48,519 nucleotides of DNA from a virus: positions 1 through 48,519 of IMG/VR virus record IMGVR_UViG_3300037882_002808. The stretch is one strand, 5' to 3'. The translations under genes and the position numbers were made by a program. This document shows, in pieces, positions 7,215 to 15,456 of the stretch. The notes below the pieces were generated by a model. That model saw nothing but the letters and a program-made list of their open reading frames with translations. It was not told the DNA's origin and did not search any database. How positions within the stretch are numbered: position 1 is the stretch's first letter; each line of letters opens with the position of its first letter.

Positions 7215-8599
7215 TGGGATACAAAGTCATACAGCAAAGCAATTTGAAGTCTTACGAAGACGAGCAGGGGAACTTCTACCTGGAGGGGTGGGCTAACTAC
7301 AACCTTCCCGACCGAGTGGGCGAGCGCATGAATCCATTTTGCAATCTGGAGAAGTGGAAGAAGGTTCCAGCTTTCCTTTTTAACCACGACCAAAGCTTTC
7401 CTCTCGGTCAGGGCATTGAAGCGATCCCGAAAGAAGAGGGCCTTTGGGTCAAGCTTAAATGGACAAACTCCCAAGCCTTGCCAATGGCCAACTACTTGCG
7501 CGATTTGACCAAAGAAGGCGCAACCAAGGCCTTGAGCATTCGATACGAAGATGAAGTGTGGGTACGGGATCCTAAGTACCCAGGCGTGAAATTCGCCCAA
7601 GAGTGGTCCCTGATGGAAGTATCTTTAGTCACAATGCCTTGTCAGCCTGAGTCGGTTGCGAGCGCCACTTTCGATGTAACATCTGGCAAGGCGCTGGCTG
7701 AGGCTATCGGCAAGTGCAAATCTGTTAACCAAGCGAGGGCCGAGATTATGAAGGTGAAGGGTGCGCAAGTCGCAAAACTGATCTCTGAAAAACTTTCTGA
7801 CATGGAGAAAGTGGACAAGTTCGACAAAGAAACGCTCATGAATCAGATCTGCCAGAAGGGCGGATGTAACCGCGAGGAGCTTTCTCGGATCATGTCTGGG
7901 GACGTGACCCCTGTTACTGACAACGCTTTGGCGGCGATCGCCTCGGAGCTGTCCATTCCCAAGGAAGAATTGACCCAGGCAAATGCTGCCGACATCGAAA
8001 AGCAAAAGGGCTCTGAGTCTTCGACCAAATCGGCGGACGATGCAGGAGCGACTACGCCGCCCACGACCGAGAGCGATCCTCTTGAAAGCCAGATGCAAGA
8101 ATGCGTGCGCTCCAAAATTCCCGCCCTTATCGCCGAAGGCAAAACCCCCGAGGAAGCAGTAGCGGCGGCGATGGGAATGTGCAGCGACGAGAAAGGATGC
8201 GACCCTGACAAGTACAAGGCTTCAATGGGCGATCATTTGAAGATGGCTGTCGAGGAAGAGGAGAAGAAGAAAGCTACGGAAAGCGCCGCTCCAGCGGCCG
8301 GCTCTGTGACTGCCCCAGTCAAGCTGGAGGAGCCGCCTTCTGGGAACCAAATGCTCGAATATCTCAAACAGAGCGTCATGGTTATGTCTGCGGTCCTTCA
8401 GGAGCTCAAAGAAATTAAAGACTGGCTGGCTCAGAACATGGTTTCCAAATCCATGGACGCCCCTAAAGACCCGTTACCTCAGACTCAAGAAGGCGGCCAG
8501 AAATCTGTTCCAGCAGTAGAGAGCAAGACAACGGCAATTCTCGAGAAGCGCGTTAGGGAACTAGAAGCTCAGGTGGCTGAGGAACTAGGCCTTCCTTGA
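7214..8599 (+). CDS. Prohead protease with C-terminal scaffold-like region
   Basis: A 461-residue protein. Residues 1-155 match the HK97-type prohead serine protease (peptidase U35): His58 in FLFNHDQ, Ser108 in KALSIRY, and an acidic residue nearby in WSLMEVSLV. Residues about 195-265 contain a small helical segment (LMNQICQKGGCNREELSRIM) of unclear origin that looks like an inserted DNA-binding-type helical bundle. Residues about 288-325 contain a Cys-bounded motif, CVRSKIPALIAEGKTPEEA ending MGMC, which recurs in phage head proteins. The C-terminus is an acidic coiled coil (about 440-461). A scaffold role for the C-terminal part is inferred from position before the capsid gene and from composition. 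The ATG overlaps the portal stop. Confidence 0.85.
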   Translation: MGYKVIQQSNLKSYEDEQGNFYLEGWANYNLPDRVGERMNPFCNLEKWKKVPAFLFNHDQSFPLGQGIEAIPKEEGLWVKLKWTNSQALPMANYLRDLTKEGATKALSIRYEDEVWVRDPKYPGVKFAQEWSLMEVSLVTMPCQPESVASATFDVTSGKALAEAIGKCKSVNQARAEIMKVKGAQVAKLISEKLSDMEKVDKFDKETLMNQICQKGGCNREELSRIMSGDVTPVTDNALAAIASELSIPKEELTQANAADIEKQKGSESSTKSADDAGATTPPTTESDPLESQMQECVRSKIPALIAEGKTPEEAVAAAMGMCSDEKGCDPDKYKASMGDHLKMAVEEEEKKKATESAAPAAGSVTAPVKLEEPPSGNQMLEYLKQSVMVMSAVLQELKEIKDWLAQNMVSKSMDAPKDPLPQTQEGGQKSVPAVESKTTAILEKRVRELEAQVAEELGLP

Positions 8600-8644
8600 C
8601 TTTCGTAACATTGTGGTAAGCTCCAAATAGAAGCTCAAGGATTG
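8596..8644 (+). promoter_or_regulatory. Candidate late promoter before major capsid gene
   Basis: TTGACT, 15 bases, then TAAGCT inside GTGGTAAGCTC, followed by AAGGATTG at 8637-8644. The same arrangement (TTGCTA, 15 bases, TAAGCT in GTGGTAAGCTC, then AAGGATTG) lies upstream of the tail tube gene. TGG before TAAGCT resembles an extended -10. The two most abundantly needed virion proteins share it, which supports a strong late promoter. Confidence 0.5.
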
Positions 8645-8697
8645 AGCGGATCGAATTCAAAAAACCAGAAATTGGGAAATCAGGGAGGATTTTTTGT

Positions 8698-10071
8698 ATG
8701 ACTATGACTCCAGCGGAACTCGAAGCGCGACTCCAGAGAGCAGAAGACCTGCTCAAAGAAACTCAAAGAACCAAAGCGGCCGGAATTGTCGGCGGCGGCG
8801 TCTACGGTAACCGCTCAGGCAGTGACGAGAATTTGACTCTCGCTCACTTCGGCTGCAAGGGCGTTCCTGATTTGCTTCGCCGTAACCTCGCCGCTCCTGA
8901 ATTTGGCCATGTTGATTTGCGGTTGAAGTCCGCAGCCCTAGCACTCAAACGAGACTTTGATATCTGCCGTCTCTTTAGCCAAATCGCTTTCGGCGAAGGC
9001 ATCGAAAGAGGCGCTGCTACTGGCGACCACTTTGAAGGGCTGCCAGTCAAAGGGATTATGTCTACTGGCGTTTGGAAACGCTTAGACATGGACTCTCGCC
9101 TGAAGGCTTTCGGAACATCGACAGTAGGTCAAGGCGCTGAGTGGATCATGACCGCGATCGCCGCGAACTACATTGAAGAGTACGAACTGGCCCGCAAGAT
9201 TGAGTCTCTTTTCACAGAGCTCAAAATGCCCACCGACCCTTACAAACAGCCCTTTGCGAAGAACGTGCGCAGAGCTCGCCGCGTGGCCGAAGGAGCGCAA
9301 GCAACAGCGTCGGAATTTGGCACAGACGTAATCACTTTTGAGTCTGAGAAGTTCTTTGAGTATTACAATCTTCCTGAAGAATTGAATGAGGATTCGGCTC
9401 CGAATATCCTCCAACTCGCTCGGGCTGAATTGGTGAATTCAATCCAACGCGGAAAAGAATTTGCAATGCTCAACGGTGACGACTCCGTGACCCATATGGA
9501 CTCTGACATCGTTTCCGCTGCCGACTCTGCGAAAAACTACAAAGGCCTTCGCAAGCTCGCTCTGGACAACACGGCAAACGGCACTGTGGTCAACTTTAAC
9601 AACTTGGGCCCCACGCTTCCTAAGCTGGACCAAATGCGTGAAGCCATGGGCAAGTTCGGCTCCAACATTGCCGAACTTGGCTGGATCTTCTCTCCTCGCG
9701 TTGACATCAAGGTTTCTAACCTTCCCGAAGTAACTTCGGTCGAGAAAATGGGCCCCAACGCGACGATCATCAAGGGCGCTCTCGCGTCTCTCCGAGGTAT
9801 CGGAATTTTTGCTTCCGAGCATATGCGCGAAGACCTCAACGCTTCGGGTGTTTTTGACGGCGTTACAACAAACCGCTCTGCGGCTTTGCTCGTCAACATG
9901 AAGCGATTCTATTCCGCTATGCGCCGCCCAATCCGTATCAGCGCCAAGCCTGATGCTGATGTGTCTTACGACCGTTGGCAGCTTGTTGCGTATGAGCGTT
10001 CGGACTTTCAAGCTCACCCACAAACCGCAACTGAAAAGTCTGTGGTTATCGGCGTGAACATCGCTCTCTAA
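8698..10071 (+). CDS. Major capsid protein (HK97 fold)
   Basis: A 457-residue protein placed after the protease and before a strong terminator, the standard major capsid position. The N-terminal ~35 residues are a charged coiled coil (LEARLQRAEDLLKETQRT) that could act as a scaffolding delta domain removed by the upstream protease. The rest has the mixed alpha/beta character of HK97-type capsids, with ARAELVNSIQRGKEFAMLNG in the spine-helix position, a P-domain-like segment near WIFSPRVDIKVSNL, and a C-terminal ADVSYDRWQLVAYERSDFQ typical of the family. The ATG has GGGAGGA eight bases upstream. Confidence 0.9.
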   Translation: MTMTPAELEARLQRAEDLLKETQRTKAAGIVGGGVYGNRSGSDENLTLAHFGCKGVPDLLRRNLAAPEFGHVDLRLKSAALALKRDFDICRLFSQIAFGEGIERGAATGDHFEGLPVKGIMSTGVWKRLDMDSRLKAFGTSTVGQGAEWIMTAIAANYIEEYELARKIESLFTELKMPTDPYKQPFAKNVRRARRVAEGAQATASEFGTDVITFESEKFFEYYNLPEELNEDSAPNILQLARAELVNSIQRGKEFAMLNGDDSVTHMDSDIVSAADSAKNYKGLRKLALDNTANGTVVNFNNLGPTLPKLDQMREAMGKFGSNIAELGWIFSPRVDIKVSNLPEVTSVEKMGPNATIIKGALASLRGIGIFASEHMREDLNASGVFDGVTTNRSAALLVNMKRFYSAMRRPIRISAKPDADVSYDRWQLVAYERSDFQAHPQTATEKSVVIGVNIAL

Positions 10072-10096
10072 TTGGCAGCGAGAGAGGTTACAGTGA

Positions 10097-10129
10097 GGGG
10101 GTGGCTAGATGCCGTCCCCTTTCTTTTTT
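10097..10129 (+). terminator. Rho-independent terminator after capsid gene
   Basis: A 9-bp stem (GGGGGTGGC with GCCGTCCCC, two G-T pairs) with loop TAGAT, followed by TTTCTTTTTT. It would limit readthrough from the capsid transcript into the accessory genes. Confidence 0.85.
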
Positions 10130-10146
10130 GGCTGAGGTAGGCCCCG

Positions 10147-11007
10147 ATGCAAATTCTGCCCAAAATAAATCTGTCTGAATTCCAATCCCTGGACGTTTTC
10201 CCGCAGAAAACAAGACCTCCAGACACATACATTCTGCCGCTTCAAGTCGAAGGAAATGCGGTGTTGTCCACTCTGCGCGTTGTAGCCATGGATCCGGGCT
10301 CACAGATTGCCGTGCGGTACTTCGAGCTCACTACTGGGGAGCTTGGGCTGGAGCGGAGTAACAAAGCCAGTCACCGAGTGGTCACACCTGGCCTCTTGCT
10401 TCCCGTGATCGGACTTGACGACCAGATCACAGTGACCCCTATCCACAATAAGCCGGTCTGCGAAATCGTGATCACTGGCGGAAATGTGGAATTTTCCCTT
10501 TATGCAACTGTGGTCAACAGCTTTGCGACAGACCTTGACGCTGCTCTAAAGCGCGAGGGCGACCCTGTTCTTTCGACCTCCAAGGGCATTCCGATCATGG
10601 TTCAGACCGCATCGGGTTTTGCATTCCTAGAGGCGGACCCAAGCGGAAATTTGGTGCTTACTCTCTCGCAAGGGACACAGGCGCCCACCCACGGATTTGG
10701 GACGGTCCAGGACGACGGCGACACGCTGGAAGTGACAACCTACGAAGTGCCAGTCTCATCAGTGTTTCTCTTGAGCGCGGCTCTTGTTTCTTCATTCGCT
10801 TGTGGTGTTGCGTATCTTTACGTTAACGGCGTGATCAAAGGGACGAGTAGAACCATGTCGGGTTCGCCAAATGGACAAATTCAGTTCAGCCCACCCCTAG
10901 AGGTTTCAGCCACACAGGAGATCAAAATCGTGTTTGAATGCCTAGAGGATTTGGGAATTCCAATCCTCGTCGATGGGACGATCACAGGCGGATTGAAAGG
11001 AGTTTGA
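10147..11007 (+). CDS. Hypothetical virion-associated protein
   Basis: A 286-residue protein I do not recognise. It is predicted to be largely beta-strand, with no membrane segment and no catalytic motif. The C-terminal half (VSSVFLLSAALVSSFACGVA onwards) alternates hydrophobic and polar residues as in a jelly-roll or Ig-like fold. It sits between the capsid terminator and the fibre gene with three other small genes, so a capsid decoration or vertex role is possible. Translation likely starts at ATG 10147 after GAGGTAGG. Confidence 0.6.
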   Translation: MQILPKINLSEFQSLDVFPQKTRPPDTYILPLQVEGNAVLSTLRVVAMDPGSQIAVRYFELTTGELGLERSNKASHRVVTPGLLLPVIGLDDQITVTPIHNKPVCEIVITGGNVEFSLYATVVNSFATDLDAALKREGDPVLSTSKGIPIMVQTASGFAFLEADPSGNLVLTLSQGTQAPTHGFGTVQDDGDTLEVTTYEVPVSSVFLLSAALVSSFACGVAYLYVNGVIKGTSRTMSGSPNGQIQFSPPLEVSATQEIKIVFECLEDLGIPILVDGTITGGLKGV

Positions 11008-11008
11008 G

Positions 11009-11554
11009 ATGAGCGGGCTTTTTAAGACTTTACAGAACGTAACCACCAAAAAGGCTGAGGCGCTGGCAAGGATTCTTTTGGGCGACACAGTGGCCGCGAA
11101 AAACGGCTTGCTGGCATTCGGTTTTAGAGACTCAGCAGGCAATGCGACTCTGCCCCAATTGACCTCAGATGGCCGATTGGCTGTTACTGGCGCCATTCCC
11201 GGGATCGAGAAACACAGCGGCCCCGGTTCTTTGCTTCTGACTGCGCTGAATGCTTTCCAGGAAGTGACCATCACCTACCCTGCGACAGTGATCGGAAAGA
11301 TCTACTCGCTCGAGTTTATCTCAGCCTCCTCTTGTGCTGACGTAATCTGGGAAGTGAGACACTTCAACGGAACCACCGAGGTAGTGATCTTCAACTTCGT
11401 CACAGGCGCGGGCTGTTACAATTACGCCGAAGCTGTGAGCTGTCCTGAAATCACCGCTGTCACCGTTGCTGATGAAGTTCGGGTCTATGCGAAGCAACTT
11501 GATGGTGAGCTCGAGACAGTGTTTGCAAGCTACAACCTGCTTGAAAAAGCGTAA
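11009..11554 (+). CDS. Hypothetical virion-associated protein
   Basis: A 181-residue protein starting one base after the previous stop, so translation is probably coupled. The N-terminal ~30 residues are a basic helix (LFKTLQNVTTKKAEALARIL). The rest is beta-rich and reads like a small carbohydrate-binding or decoration fold (WEVRHFNGTTEVVIFNFVTG). There is no recognised family. Context suggests a structural role. Confidence 0.6.
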   Translation: MSGLFKTLQNVTTKKAEALARILLGDTVAAKNGLLAFGFRDSAGNATLPQLTSDGRLAVTGAIPGIEKHSGPGSLLLTALNAFQEVTITYPATVIGKIYSLEFISASSCADVIWEVRHFNGTTEVVIFNFVTGAGCYNYAEAVSCPEITAVTVADEVRVYAKQLDGELETVFASYNLLEKA

Positions 11555-11596
11555 TTTGGTCTGGCGTTTTTGAAATGAGATCCGAGAGGGGAAGAG

Positions 11597-11878
11597 ATGG
11601 CGGGCAACCAAGAAATAGTTGATCAATCCGGCACTACAGAGCATTTCTCTGGCACGGCGACAACCTCAGTGACCAGCATCACATTTCCCTTTTGGATCTC
11701 AGATATTCAAATAGTTGCAAACAACACCAACAGACTTCAGATCTCTTTCGACGGAACAAACTTTATGCCGGTAGAAAAAGCGATCGGGTGGTCACCAAAG
11801 AAGAAGAAACAAGTTTGGTTCAAAACGTCGAATTCTAGCACTCAATACAATGGTCTGGTGAATTTGGAGACTTACTAA
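11597..11878 (+). CDS. Hypothetical small virion protein
   Basis: A 93-residue beta-rich protein (FSGTATTSVTSITFPFWISD, then LQISFDGTNFMPV). This style is seen in small phage decoration or fibre-associated proteins. The ATG follows GAGAGGGGAAGAG. It lies in a run of small genes ahead of the fibre. Function is not recognised. Confidence 0.55.
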   Translation: MAGNQEIVDQSGTTEHFSGTATTSVTSITFPFWISDIQIVANNTNRLQISFDGTNFMPVEKAIGWSPKKKKQVWFKTSNSSTQYNGLVNLETY

Positions 11879-11879
11879 C

Positions 11880-12053
11880 ATGTTTACCAATTTTTACGAT
11901 TCCAATCTATTGAATTTCAGTATTCGCGTGGTTTTCCCTGGTGACAATTGGGTTATCCCAGAAGGGCAGCAAATGGTTTTGCAAGGCGAGGGCGTCGTTA
12001 TGGACCAGGGCGAAATCGAAGTTTCAGATCAAGCAGAGGTGGTTATTCTATGA
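11880..12053 (+). CDS. Very small hypothetical protein before the fibre gene
   Basis: A 57-residue ORF, MFTNFYDSNLLNFSIRVVFP onwards, ending EVVIL. The ATG is one base after the previous stop and is preceded by GGAG at about ten bases. Its stop overlaps the fibre start (ATGA at 12050), so it fits a coupled gene chain perfectly. The hydrophobic/acidic alternation suggests a small beta protein. Function unknown. Confidence 0.6.
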   Translation: MFTNFYDSNLLNFSIRVVFPGDNWVIPEGQQMVLQGEGVVMDQGEIEVSDQAEVVIL

Positions 12054-14074
12054 GCTTTTACAAATTCAAAACCCAGAGCTCGAATGCGCCAGCGACAGAA
12101 CCTGGGGGCGGCTTCGTTCGCACGTGGTTTGGGCTGGATGGCATTCTAAGAACGATCAACGAATCGGGGGTTGTAGTTGTCCACAGTTCCTCGGCTTCGA
12201 TCTCTTCAGCTATTGCAGCGCATGAAGCGGCTGCGGATCCGCATCCCCAGTACACAACCACAATCGAAGCTGCCGCCGCCGCTCCTGTGCAAAGTGTCAA
12301 CACTCAAACTGGCGCTGTGGTTTTGACAAAAGCAAGTGTTGGTTTGGCCAATGTGGACAACACTTCCGACGTAAATAAACCTGTGTCGACTGCTCAGAAT
12401 ACAGCTATCAATGCAGCTGTTACAGCTCACACAGCGGCAGGTGACCCTCACCCTCAATACACAACAGTCGCTGAGGCCAGCGCGGCTTCTCCTGTGCAAA
12501 GTGTCGCGGGAAAAGTGGGAGTGGTCACCTTGATTAAGGGTGATGTTGGCCTCGGGAATGTGGACAACACTTCGGACCTTAACAAGCCTGTATCAACAGC
12601 CCAGAACACAGCGATAAACGCGGCTGTGACCGCACATACGGCTTTAGCTGACCCTCACCCTCAGTATCTGACCACAGCAGAAGGGAACGCTGCATACGCG
12701 CCTATCTCGCACACTCAAGCGGCCACAACCGTTACCAATGCCCCAACAGGAAACCTTGTTGCCACAAACGTGCAAGCGGCTTTAAATGAGCTGCAAAGCG
12801 ATGTTGATACGCGCATTTTACTGTCCGAAAAAGGCGCAGCTAATGGAGTCGCAACACTCGACGGGACTGGAAAGGTTCCGGCTGCACAGATTCCCGGTGG
12901 GCTTGATGAAATCCTTGAATTCGCAAACTTTGCAGCGTTTCCGGTCACAGGAGTCTCAGGCAATTATTATCTTGACCTAGCAACTGGCAGAATGTGGCGA
13001 TGGTCTGGTTCTGTCTATGTTGAAGTGAGCCCAAGCCCTGGGACAACAGACGCAGTGCCAGAAGGCTCGGTCAATCTGTACTTCACAAACCCTCGCGCAA
13101 GTGCTGCCGCTCCCGTGCAGTCTGTAGCCGGAAAAGTCGGCTCCGTTACTCTGGTCAAAGCAGATGTTGGCTTGGGAAATGTGGACAACACAAGCGACAT
13201 AAACAAGCCAGTCAGTACCGCACAGAACACAGCTATAAATGCTGCAATCACCGCTCACGTTGCTTTGGCTGATCCACACACTCAATACACCACGGCAGCA
13301 GAAGCCTCAGCAGCGGCTCCTGTGCAGAGTGTTGCAGGAAAGACTGGTGCAGTTACACTTGTGAAAGGCGATGTGGGTTTAGGCAATGTTGACAACACAA
13401 GCGATGTGAATAAGCCAACTTCCACGGCACAACTAGCAAGCATAAACTCAGCTGTTTCAGCGCATGAGTCAGCCCTAAATCCACACCCTCAATATTTGAC
13501 CGCAGCTGCGATAGAACCAACTGTCAGAGCAACTCCACTGACTGGGCTTGACGTTACAGTTGACGCTGAAATAACAGCTACAGACACAGTTTTGAGCGCG
13601 CTAGGAAAGCTCCAAGCACAAAATAATGTTTGGATCGAACTAGTGTTACCTAGCGACTTAACCAATAGCTCGAACGTTACACTGACGAACGTTCCTGCCT
13701 TATCTTTTCCTGTCGTAAATGCTTGTTTCTATCGAATTGAAGTCATGATGAAGTTTCGGTCTGCCGCAACAGGTACGGGTATAGGTTTTACGGTTCAAGG
13801 CTCGGGGGGAGCGGCCGGAAGCATTGCCTTAATATCGCGGGTTTCTCAAGCCGCCGACGGAACTGCCCACGAATATTCTGGCGCGATGACAACTCTTGGC
13901 GACCTTGTTTTGAGCACTGCTGTGCCTGCTGCTAACACAAGCTACTGTGGAAAAATTGAGGGCACATTTGATTGCACAGCTAATGGGACGTTGACCCTAC
14001 AATTTAGGTCTGAGACAGGGACGACTGTGACCTTGGAGGCCGGATCTTCAATCCTTGTGAGGTGTTTCGTATGA
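12050..14074 (+). CDS. Repetitive fibre protein (head fibre or tail fibre type)
   Basis: A 674-residue fibre. It contains four copies of a 69-residue module built on PVQSVAGKVGSVTLVKADVG, LGNVDNTSDVNKPVSTAQNT and ADPHPQY, the common trimeric fibre shaft repeat of phages. The repeats come in two pairs, separated by a 'LNELQSDVDTRILLSEKGAA' and 'LDGTGKVPAAQIP' segment of the type seen in fibre attachment regions. The C-terminal ~150 residues form a distinct beta domain ending ILVRCFV, probably the receptor-binding or trimerising tip. Its place between the capsid and connector genes, far from the tail genes, suggests a head fibre. The start at 12050 overlaps the previous stop; upstream in-frame TTG starts are not supported. 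Confidence 0.8.
   Translation: MSFYKFKTQSSNAPATEPGGGFVRTWFGLDGILRTINESGVVVVHSSSASISSAIAAHEAAADPHPQYTTTIEAAAAAPVQSVNTQTGAVVLTKASVGLANVDNTSDVNKPVSTAQNTAINAAVTAHTAAGDPHPQYTTVAEASAASPVQSVAGKVGVVTLIKGDVGLGNVDNTSDLNKPVSTAQNTAINAAVTAHTALADPHPQYLTTAEGNAAYAPISHTQAATTVTNAPTGNLVATNVQAALNELQSDVDTRILLSEKGAANGVATLDGTGKVPAAQIPGGLDEILEFANFAAFPVTGVSGNYYLDLATGRMWRWSGSVYVEVSPSPGTTDAVPEGSVNLYFTNPRASAAAPVQSVAGKVGSVTLVKADVGLGNVDNTSDINKPVSTAQNTAINAAITAHVALADPHTQYTTAAEASAAAPVQSVAGKTGAVTLVKGDVGLGNVDNTSDVNKPTSTAQLASINSAVSAHESALNPHPQYLTAAAIEPTVRATPLTGLDVTVDAEITATDTVLSALGKLQAQNNVWIELVLPSDLTNSSNVTLTNVPALSFPVVNACFYRIEVMMKFRSAATGTGIGFTVQGSGGAAGSIALISRVSQAADGTAHEYSGAMTTLGDLVLSTAVPAANTSYCGKIEGTFDCTANGTLTLQFRSETGTTVTLEAGSSILVRCFV
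12284..12697 (+). repeat. Two tandem 207-bp fibre shaft repeats, first pair
   Basis: Coding repeats starting CCTGTGC at 12284 and 12491, a period of 207 bases (69 residues). The protein copies are near identical while the DNA differs at many third positions, so the repeat is held by protein function rather than by recent duplication. Confidence 0.8.
13112..13525 (+). repeat. Two tandem 207-bp fibre shaft repeats, second pair
   Basis: The same module begins at 13112 and 13319, again with a 207-base period. It is separated from the first pair by about 400 bases of unrelated fibre sequence. Length variation by recombination between the pairs is plausible. Confidence 0.8.
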
Positions 14075-14562
14075 TCGCGTATAAGCCCTTTTCTCTTGCT
14101 CCTTTGAACCAAAGGCCCTCTGGCATACCTGGGGAATACCCATGGCAGGAAACCCCTTGCACAGAATCAAATCAAGAGGCTTTAATAGCAGATGGTTGGT
14201 TGATAGTTGGTGATGCGGATTATGCTGCACTCAAGGCTTCAATGGCTGTTCAAGTCGCAACTGCCGCAACGGCTCCTACTCTCGAATCTGATGAACGAAA
14301 ATACCTTTTGCGCTCACTTTCCAAAGACAAGATCATTGCAGGATTTGCGGGCGAAAACATGGCTCGGCTTCGTGCTGGGCAGTGGACAACTCCACAGCTA
14401 ATCATGCTCACACAGCACCCTCAGTCCATTGCAGTCCTCAACGATGTTCAGTCGCTCTCTTTTGAGCTTGCTGTTCAAAAGATTGCGGCTCATCCAGACC
14501 CCCTCATGACCCCTGAAGTGAAGGCCAGCATGATCGACAAGCTCACTGCTAACTTTTTTTAA
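14071..14562 (+). CDS. Hypothetical protein following the fibre
   Basis: A 163-residue protein whose ATG overlaps the fibre stop (ATGA). The N-terminus is Pro-rich (FSLAPLNQRPSGIPGEYPWQ); the rest is helical (SKDKIIAGFAGENMARLRAG). Small genes coupled to fibres often encode fibre chaperones or tip adaptors; this is positional inference only. No family recognised. Confidence 0.55.
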   Translation: MIAYKPFSLAPLNQRPSGIPGEYPWQETPCTESNQEALIADGWLIVGDADYAALKASMAVQVATAATAPTLESDERKYLLRSLSKDKIIAGFAGENMARLRAGQWTTPQLIMLTQHPQSIAVLNDVQSLSFELAVQKIAAHPDPLMTPEVKASMIDKLTANFF

Positions 14563-14572
14563 GGGGGTCGAA

Positions 14573-15160
14573 GTGTCTTTTCGTAGCGCAGTTCTGAATT
14601 TTCTCTACCCGGCCGTCCGTTTCGTTGGGCAGCTCCATGTTGGGCCTCGTCTTCGGCGCGTTAAGTGGCATGACGTTTGTGACGCTGAGGGCCTGCTCCA
14701 ACCTGGGGACGTGATTTGCACTCGAGCAGAGGGCGAGGCGACTAATCTTTTCATCAAGGGATATTTCAAGCACTGTGGGGTTTACGTGGGCGACCAGATG
14801 GTTTTTGAATCCACGAGTAAAGGTGCCCATTTCTCAACGCTCCCAGACTTCCTTATGTCGAAAGATGCTTTTGTGATCCGAAGGCCATCGTTCCGGCTGA
14901 ATCGAGTCGAGAAAATCAAACAGATTGCCTCTCAGCTCGAGGGAAGGCCCTATGACTGGTCTTTTGACACGAGCTTGGACGCGCTGACCTGTGCCGAGGG
15001 CGTACAGGCTGTTTTGATCGGCTGTCATGGGACTTCGATCCCATTTACATCTCGCAGAGTGTTCGGCGTTTTTACGGTCCACCCGCAGGATTTTGTAGAC
15101 GCCCATGATAAATTCCACACAGTTCTTTGTGTCAGTCAAAAAACGAAGGAGTGTCCATAA
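14573..15160 (+). CDS. YiiX-like permuted papain-fold (NlpC/P60-related) protein
   Basis: A 195-residue protein starting at GTG 14573 after AAGGGGG. It contains LQPGDVICTR, then FKHCGVYVGDQMVFEST, and a later ALTCAEGVQAV. A His in a G(V/H)YVGD strand before the Cys is the hallmark of permuted papain-like enzymes of the YaeF/YiiX group, which cleave peptide or amide bonds and possibly lipid esters. There is no signal peptide. In a head-to-tail region it could be a virion-carried enzyme acting on the cell envelope during entry. The active-site assignment is by pattern only. Confidence 0.65.
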   Translation: MSFRSAVLNFLYPAVRFVGQLHVGPRLRRVKWHDVCDAEGLLQPGDVICTRAEGEATNLFIKGYFKHCGVYVGDQMVFESTSKGAHFSTLPDFLMSKDAFVIRRPSFRLNRVEKIKQIASQLEGRPYDWSFDTSLDALTCAEGVQAVLIGCHGTSIPFTSRRVFGVFTVHPQDFVDAHDKFHTVLCVSQKTKECP

Positions 15161-15453
15161 TGGTAAAGATCAAGTTTCTTGGGCAAATGAGTGGCTTTGT
15201 TGGATCCCTGGTCGTGCAAGAGCTCGGCTACGACATGTGGGATCCAAATCAAACAAAAGAGGTAACAGAAGAAACTAAGGCGTTTTTGGTTTCAAAGTAC
15301 CCTGGCCTTTTTGCTGACGAATCCGGGAGCCGTTTGCCGCTTCAGCCTAAGGCCAAACCCGTTGCTGAGGCCGTGGAAGAACCAAAGCCAAGAGTAGCGG
15401 GAGCTCCAGTCGTGGAAGCCAAAGCGACCAAAGAAACGCCCAAAGGAGCCTAA
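15160..15453 (+). CDS. Hypothetical small protein with Ala/Pro/Glu-rich tail
   Basis: A 97-residue protein with AAGGAG eight bases before ATG 15160. The start overlaps the previous stop. Residues 1-55 form a small domain (MVKIKFLGQMSGFVGSLVVQ, then SKYPGLF). Residues 60-97 are a low-complexity Lys/Ala/Pro/Glu tail. Small proteins at this position are common in siphovirus head-tail regions. Function not recognised. Confidence 0.6.
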   Translation: MVKIKFLGQMSGFVGSLVVQELGYDMWDPNQTKEVTEETKAFLVSKYPGLFADESGSRLPLQPKAKPVAEAVEEPKPRVAGAPVVEAKATKETPKGA

Positions 15454-15456
15454 TCA

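Noticed and set aside
9439-10023. Minus-strand ORF of 194 codons opposite the capsid gene
   Set aside because: Composition is atypical (His/Arg/Val), with no motif and no ribosome binding site; the sense strand is a complete capsid gene.
11948-12049. Upstream extension of the fibre gene
   Set aside because: The extra residues are Arg/Gly-rich and overlap the small gene 11880-12053; ATG 12050 overlaps that gene's stop and fits coupling.
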